64,000 bases of DNA, from contig NZ_FRDK01000001.1 in the NCBI RefSeq assembly GCF_900143245.1, positions 496,001-560,000 on the forward strand, in the 5' to 3' direction. Under the pieces are notes generated by a model. That model worked only from the letters and a program-made list of their open reading frames with translations, ran no database searches and was not told where the DNA came from. Positions 61,879-64,000 of this stretch are shown here, in pieces (position 1 is the first letter of the stretch; every line of letters begins with the position of its first letter). Position numbers and translations under genes: made by a program. The stretch comes from Flavobacterium fryxellicola (GTDB taxonomy: Bacteria; Bacteroidota; Bacteroidia; Flavobacteriales; Flavobacteriaceae).

Positions 61879-61916
61879 CACTATCGATTCTAAGGAATGT
61901 GATAGTGTTTTTTTTT
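61879..61916 (+). terminator. Rho-independent terminator after the EnvC-like gene
   Basis: CACTATC-g-ATTC-taag-GAAT-gt-GATAGTG folds into an 11-bp interrupted stem followed by nine T residues (TTTTTTTTT), 24 bp after the stop. Confidence 0.88.
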
Positions 61917-62384
61917 GTGAAACCTGTCTCTACCATGAAAAAAAATCATAAGCAAGTAAAAAAGTATAGGAATTAGCCATTTTTTGCCGCTGTATTCTGC
62001 AATCTATTATTAGTTTGAAAGTATCCTAATGGCGATTTTTATCGCTGTATCAAAAGTTCGTGAGACACTACCTTGCGCTGCATATCGTGCTGATTTTTTG
62101 TAACGGAATGTTTTGTACCAGCAGTGGTTTTAGAAAGAAAAAGAACGGAAGGGGTTTTATAAATTGCCACTATAGCTTACCTGCTATTTGATGAAGCTAA
62201 AAACTCAGAAAACTGCGCCTTTACTTTAAAATGGATAAAATCAGTAGAGAGCTGCAAAAGAAAGCGCACACAAACCGTCGTTTATTCCTATTGTTGTAAG
62301 CTATCAGTAAGCATCACGCTAAGACTATTTCAGGAATTAGAACCTTTGTAGAACAACGTTTCCCATTTTTTTGCAGCGCCTGAA
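61917..62384. other. Intergenic stretch without a recognisable gene
   Basis: About 470 bp between the terminator and the convergent phosphate-transporter gene. On the plus strand, about 62165-62350 reads as an open, protein-like frame (IATIAYLLFDEAKNSENCAF ... LRLFQELEPL, stop) without a start codon. It could be a decayed gene or transposase remnant; I cannot identify it. Confidence 0.3.
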
Positions 62385-64000
62385 CTACTCTTTATTGAGT
62401 TTATTAAATTCTTTGAATAATTCCAATAAGTTCATAATAGATTTTATTAAATCATTCGTTTCTAATAACAAAGCGAAGTATAACTTACTGTTTTTAGGAC
62501 TCGTTTCTGTGGTTCTTATTCTTATTATTTGTTTTGATATTAATTCAGAAACCGTGTCTAAAAGAACTTGTTTGTCATTTAATATAAGGTCAATCTTATA
62601 AAAATCCTCGGTCTTAAAACTGTCTTCTAACAGTCGCAACAACTGCTGTAATTGTTCGTCAACTGTTTTCAGGTCTCTAATTTGATTGAATTTTAATTGC
62701 TTGTGATTATTATTAACGTGTGAATAACTATTGGTTGTTATAAAATCAATGGATTGAACCATATCTTGCAAATAACCCAAAATCAATATGTAAAATTTAC
62801 TCGCTTCAACTGAATTGTCGTCCAGGTTTTTAATGAAGTAAAAAACGTTACTTTTTAATTCGTCAATTTCTTTTTCTAATTTCTTTTGGTCTTTTTTGTT
62901 CTCTTTTAATTTAGCCAAATCTTGTAAACTTAAATTGTCAATCAAATTACCGTATAATGCACTAGTTTTGCGAAATACTTTGGAAATTTGCGCAGAGCTT
63001 TCCGTAATCATTTCTTTGACAGTTCCAATATCTTCCTTCCGCAAGCTCTTTATTTCTGCTTCACTTTGCACCTTTTCTTTATGCTTTCTAGAGCTTCTAT
63101 ATAACATGATTCCTAGTAAAAGTAATAAGCCGACAAATGCGAAAACTTCTCCGATTTTTAAAATATAAGCAGTTATAAAAGCCAATATAAAAGCGACAAT
63201 TGCGGTAAAAAACCAACCTCCAATTACTTTAAAAACGCCAGCAATTCTATAAACCGCGCTCTCCCGATCCCAAGCTCTATCAGCAAACGAGGTTCCCATG
63301 GCAACCATAAATGTTACATAAGTGGTGGATAGGGGTAACTTTAAAGAGGTTCCTATGGCGATTAAAATACTAGCTACCATTAAATTAACCGAAGCTCTTA
63401 CCATATCAAAAGCGGGCTCATCATCTGTTTTCTTTGTAGGCTTCAATACATTTTCAAAGCGTCTGTCAATTTTTATTTGTAATTTTTTTGGTAAAAAGAA
63501 ATTGATGCCTTCGCCAATATACAAGCCCAATCTAACGATAAATCGCGAAGCTGTATTTGGTGCGAATTTTTCAATACCATCACCTTGTCTGGATAAATTA
63601 ACTCCTGTTTCTATAACACTTTTTGCTTTCTTTGAGGTCCAAAGGGTGATCACCATAATAACACCAGCTAATAATAAAAAGTAAAAGGGTGCTACAATAT
63701 CATCATTCGCTAAAGCGCCCATCATAAACGCATCTCCTGAAACACCACTGCCTTGGAAAATTTCATAAGAGTTGAACGCCGCAATGGGCACTCCAATAAA
63801 GTTGACCAAATCATTTCCTGCAAAAGCCAGTGCTAAAGCAAAAGTTCCTACAAGTATAATAACACGTAAAATATTGACTTTAAAGTAACTTATTAGGACT
63901 TGAGACAGTACTAAAAAAACAAGAAAATTTAAACCTAGAATCATAAATTGATGCTCATTGATCCAGTCAAATTGTTCTTTGGAGATAAAGGAAACTCCTT
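62385..64000 (-). CDS. PiT-type inorganic phosphate transporter with PhoU-like C-terminal region (5' end outside window)
   Basis: The frame stays open to the window edge (ISKEQFDWINEHQF precedes Met at 63944), so the N-terminus is missing. Visible are the PHO4 motifs LALAFAGNDLVNFIGVPIAA (GANDxxN type) and the second repeat SILIAIGTSLKLPLSTTYVTFMVAMGTSFADRAW, with about eight or more helices. After residue ~300 comes a ~220-residue charged helical tail resembling PhoU/DUF47 regulators. Such PiT-PhoU fusions are usual in Bacteroidota and probably couple uptake to regulation. Confidence 0.93.
   Translation of the reverse strand, partial: GVSFISKEQFDWINEHQFMILGLNFLVFLVLSQVLISYFKVNILRVIILVGTFALALAFAGNDLVNFIGVPIAAFNSYEIFQGSGVSGDAFMMGALANDDIVAPFYFLLLAGVIMVITLWTSKKAKSVIETGVNLSRQGDGIEKFAPNTASRFIVRLGLYIGEGINFFLPKKLQIKIDRRFENVLKPTKKTDDEPAFDMVRASVNLMVASILIAIGTSLKLPLSTTYVTFMVAMGTSFADRAWDRESAVYRIAGVFKVIGGWFFTAIVAFILAFITAYILKIGEVFAFVGLLLLLGIMLYRSSRKHKEKVQSEAEIKSLRKEDIGTVKEMITESSAQISKVFRKTSALYGNLIDNLSLQDLAKLKENKKDQKKLEKEIDELKSNVFYFIKNLDDNSVEASKFYILILGYLQDMVQSIDFITTNSYSHVNNNHKQLKFNQIRDLKTVDEQLQQLLRLLEDSFKTEDFYKIDLILNDKQVLLDTVSELISKQIIRIRTTETSPKNSKLYFALLLETNDLIKSIMNLLELFKEFNKLNKE

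Noticed and set aside
62165-62350. Open plus-strand frame in the gap before the phosphate transporter
   Set aside because: No start codon, no recognisable family and no repeats or inverted ends of an insertion sequence.

Overview
The window looks like a chromosomal segment of a Flavobacterium-type Bacteroidota (Flavobacteriaceae). The DNA is AT-rich. Many lipoproteins carry short signal peptides ending in a Cys lipobox. Promoter -7 boxes of the TAnnTTTG type precede several genes. The gene content also fits: a SprE/PorW-like gliding and type IX secretion lipoprotein, a Bacteroidota-style atp operon without atpD and atpC, DUF4254, DUF4292, a DUF5687-type permease, and TPR-TM-AraC regulators.

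Layout. (1) 1-17435: a surface-polysaccharide locus. It holds a Wzz-like chain-length protein, dTDP-rhamnose genes rfbA-rfbC-rfbD (no rfbB here), a Wzx flippase, a Wzy-like polymerase, an O-antigen ligase/polymerase-like protein, three glycosyltransferases, an FkbM methyltransferase, two extended SDR enzymes (one a UDP-glucuronate decarboxylase), a polyprenyl-phosphate sugar transferase and a CapK-like adenylate-forming enzyme. A HigBA toxin-antitoxin pair abuts the capK-like gene. (2) 18147-22105: purD, two small conserved membrane-protein genes, upp and a DUF4254 gene. (3) 22127-26606: an AlbA_2/HATPase regulator-like gene, a GT9 heptosyltransferase-like gene, a small hypothetical and a ferredoxin-reductase-like flavoprotein. 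(4) 26759-33235: a PadR regulator, a tandem array of paralogous membrane proteins (five complete, one truncated), and an ABC permease and ATPase. (5) 33663-42465: sprE, a bactofilin, AtpI-like genes and atpBEFHAG, closed by a strong terminator.

(6) 42541-53791 is the most unusual part, a decaying bacteriocin/RiPP island. It holds two related modules, each with double-glycine leader peptides, a CPBP intramembrane protease and an HlyD adaptor. Both adaptors are damaged, and in one the adaptor is fused by deletion to the last ~36 codons of an ABC exporter. Each module is bordered by a TPR-TM-AraC regulator: one reduced to 22 codons, the other split by a single in-frame stop. Next come a lanthipeptide-like precursor without cysteine, an S8 lipoprotein protease, a ~60-codon stump of a lantibiotic dehydratase, and two tandemly duplicated lipoproteins. 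A 21-bp palindrome (TCGGAATTC-N3-GAATTCCGA) occurs upstream of four transcription units here, as a tandem pair with 22-bp spacing at both regulator genes. It is a strong candidate operator for a dedicated regulon.

(7) 53966-64000: housekeeping and envelope genes. These are a GNAT acetyltransferase, a second polysaccharide flippase, dut, a sugar-nucleotide transferase, a TPR protein, a DUF4292 lipoprotein, an EnvC-like LytM factor and the 3' part of a PiT phosphate transporter with a PhoU-like tail. Several dispersed palindromic or GC-rich repeats lie between genes, one of them inside the capK-like coding sequence. I saw no tRNA, rRNA, CRISPR array or intact transposase.
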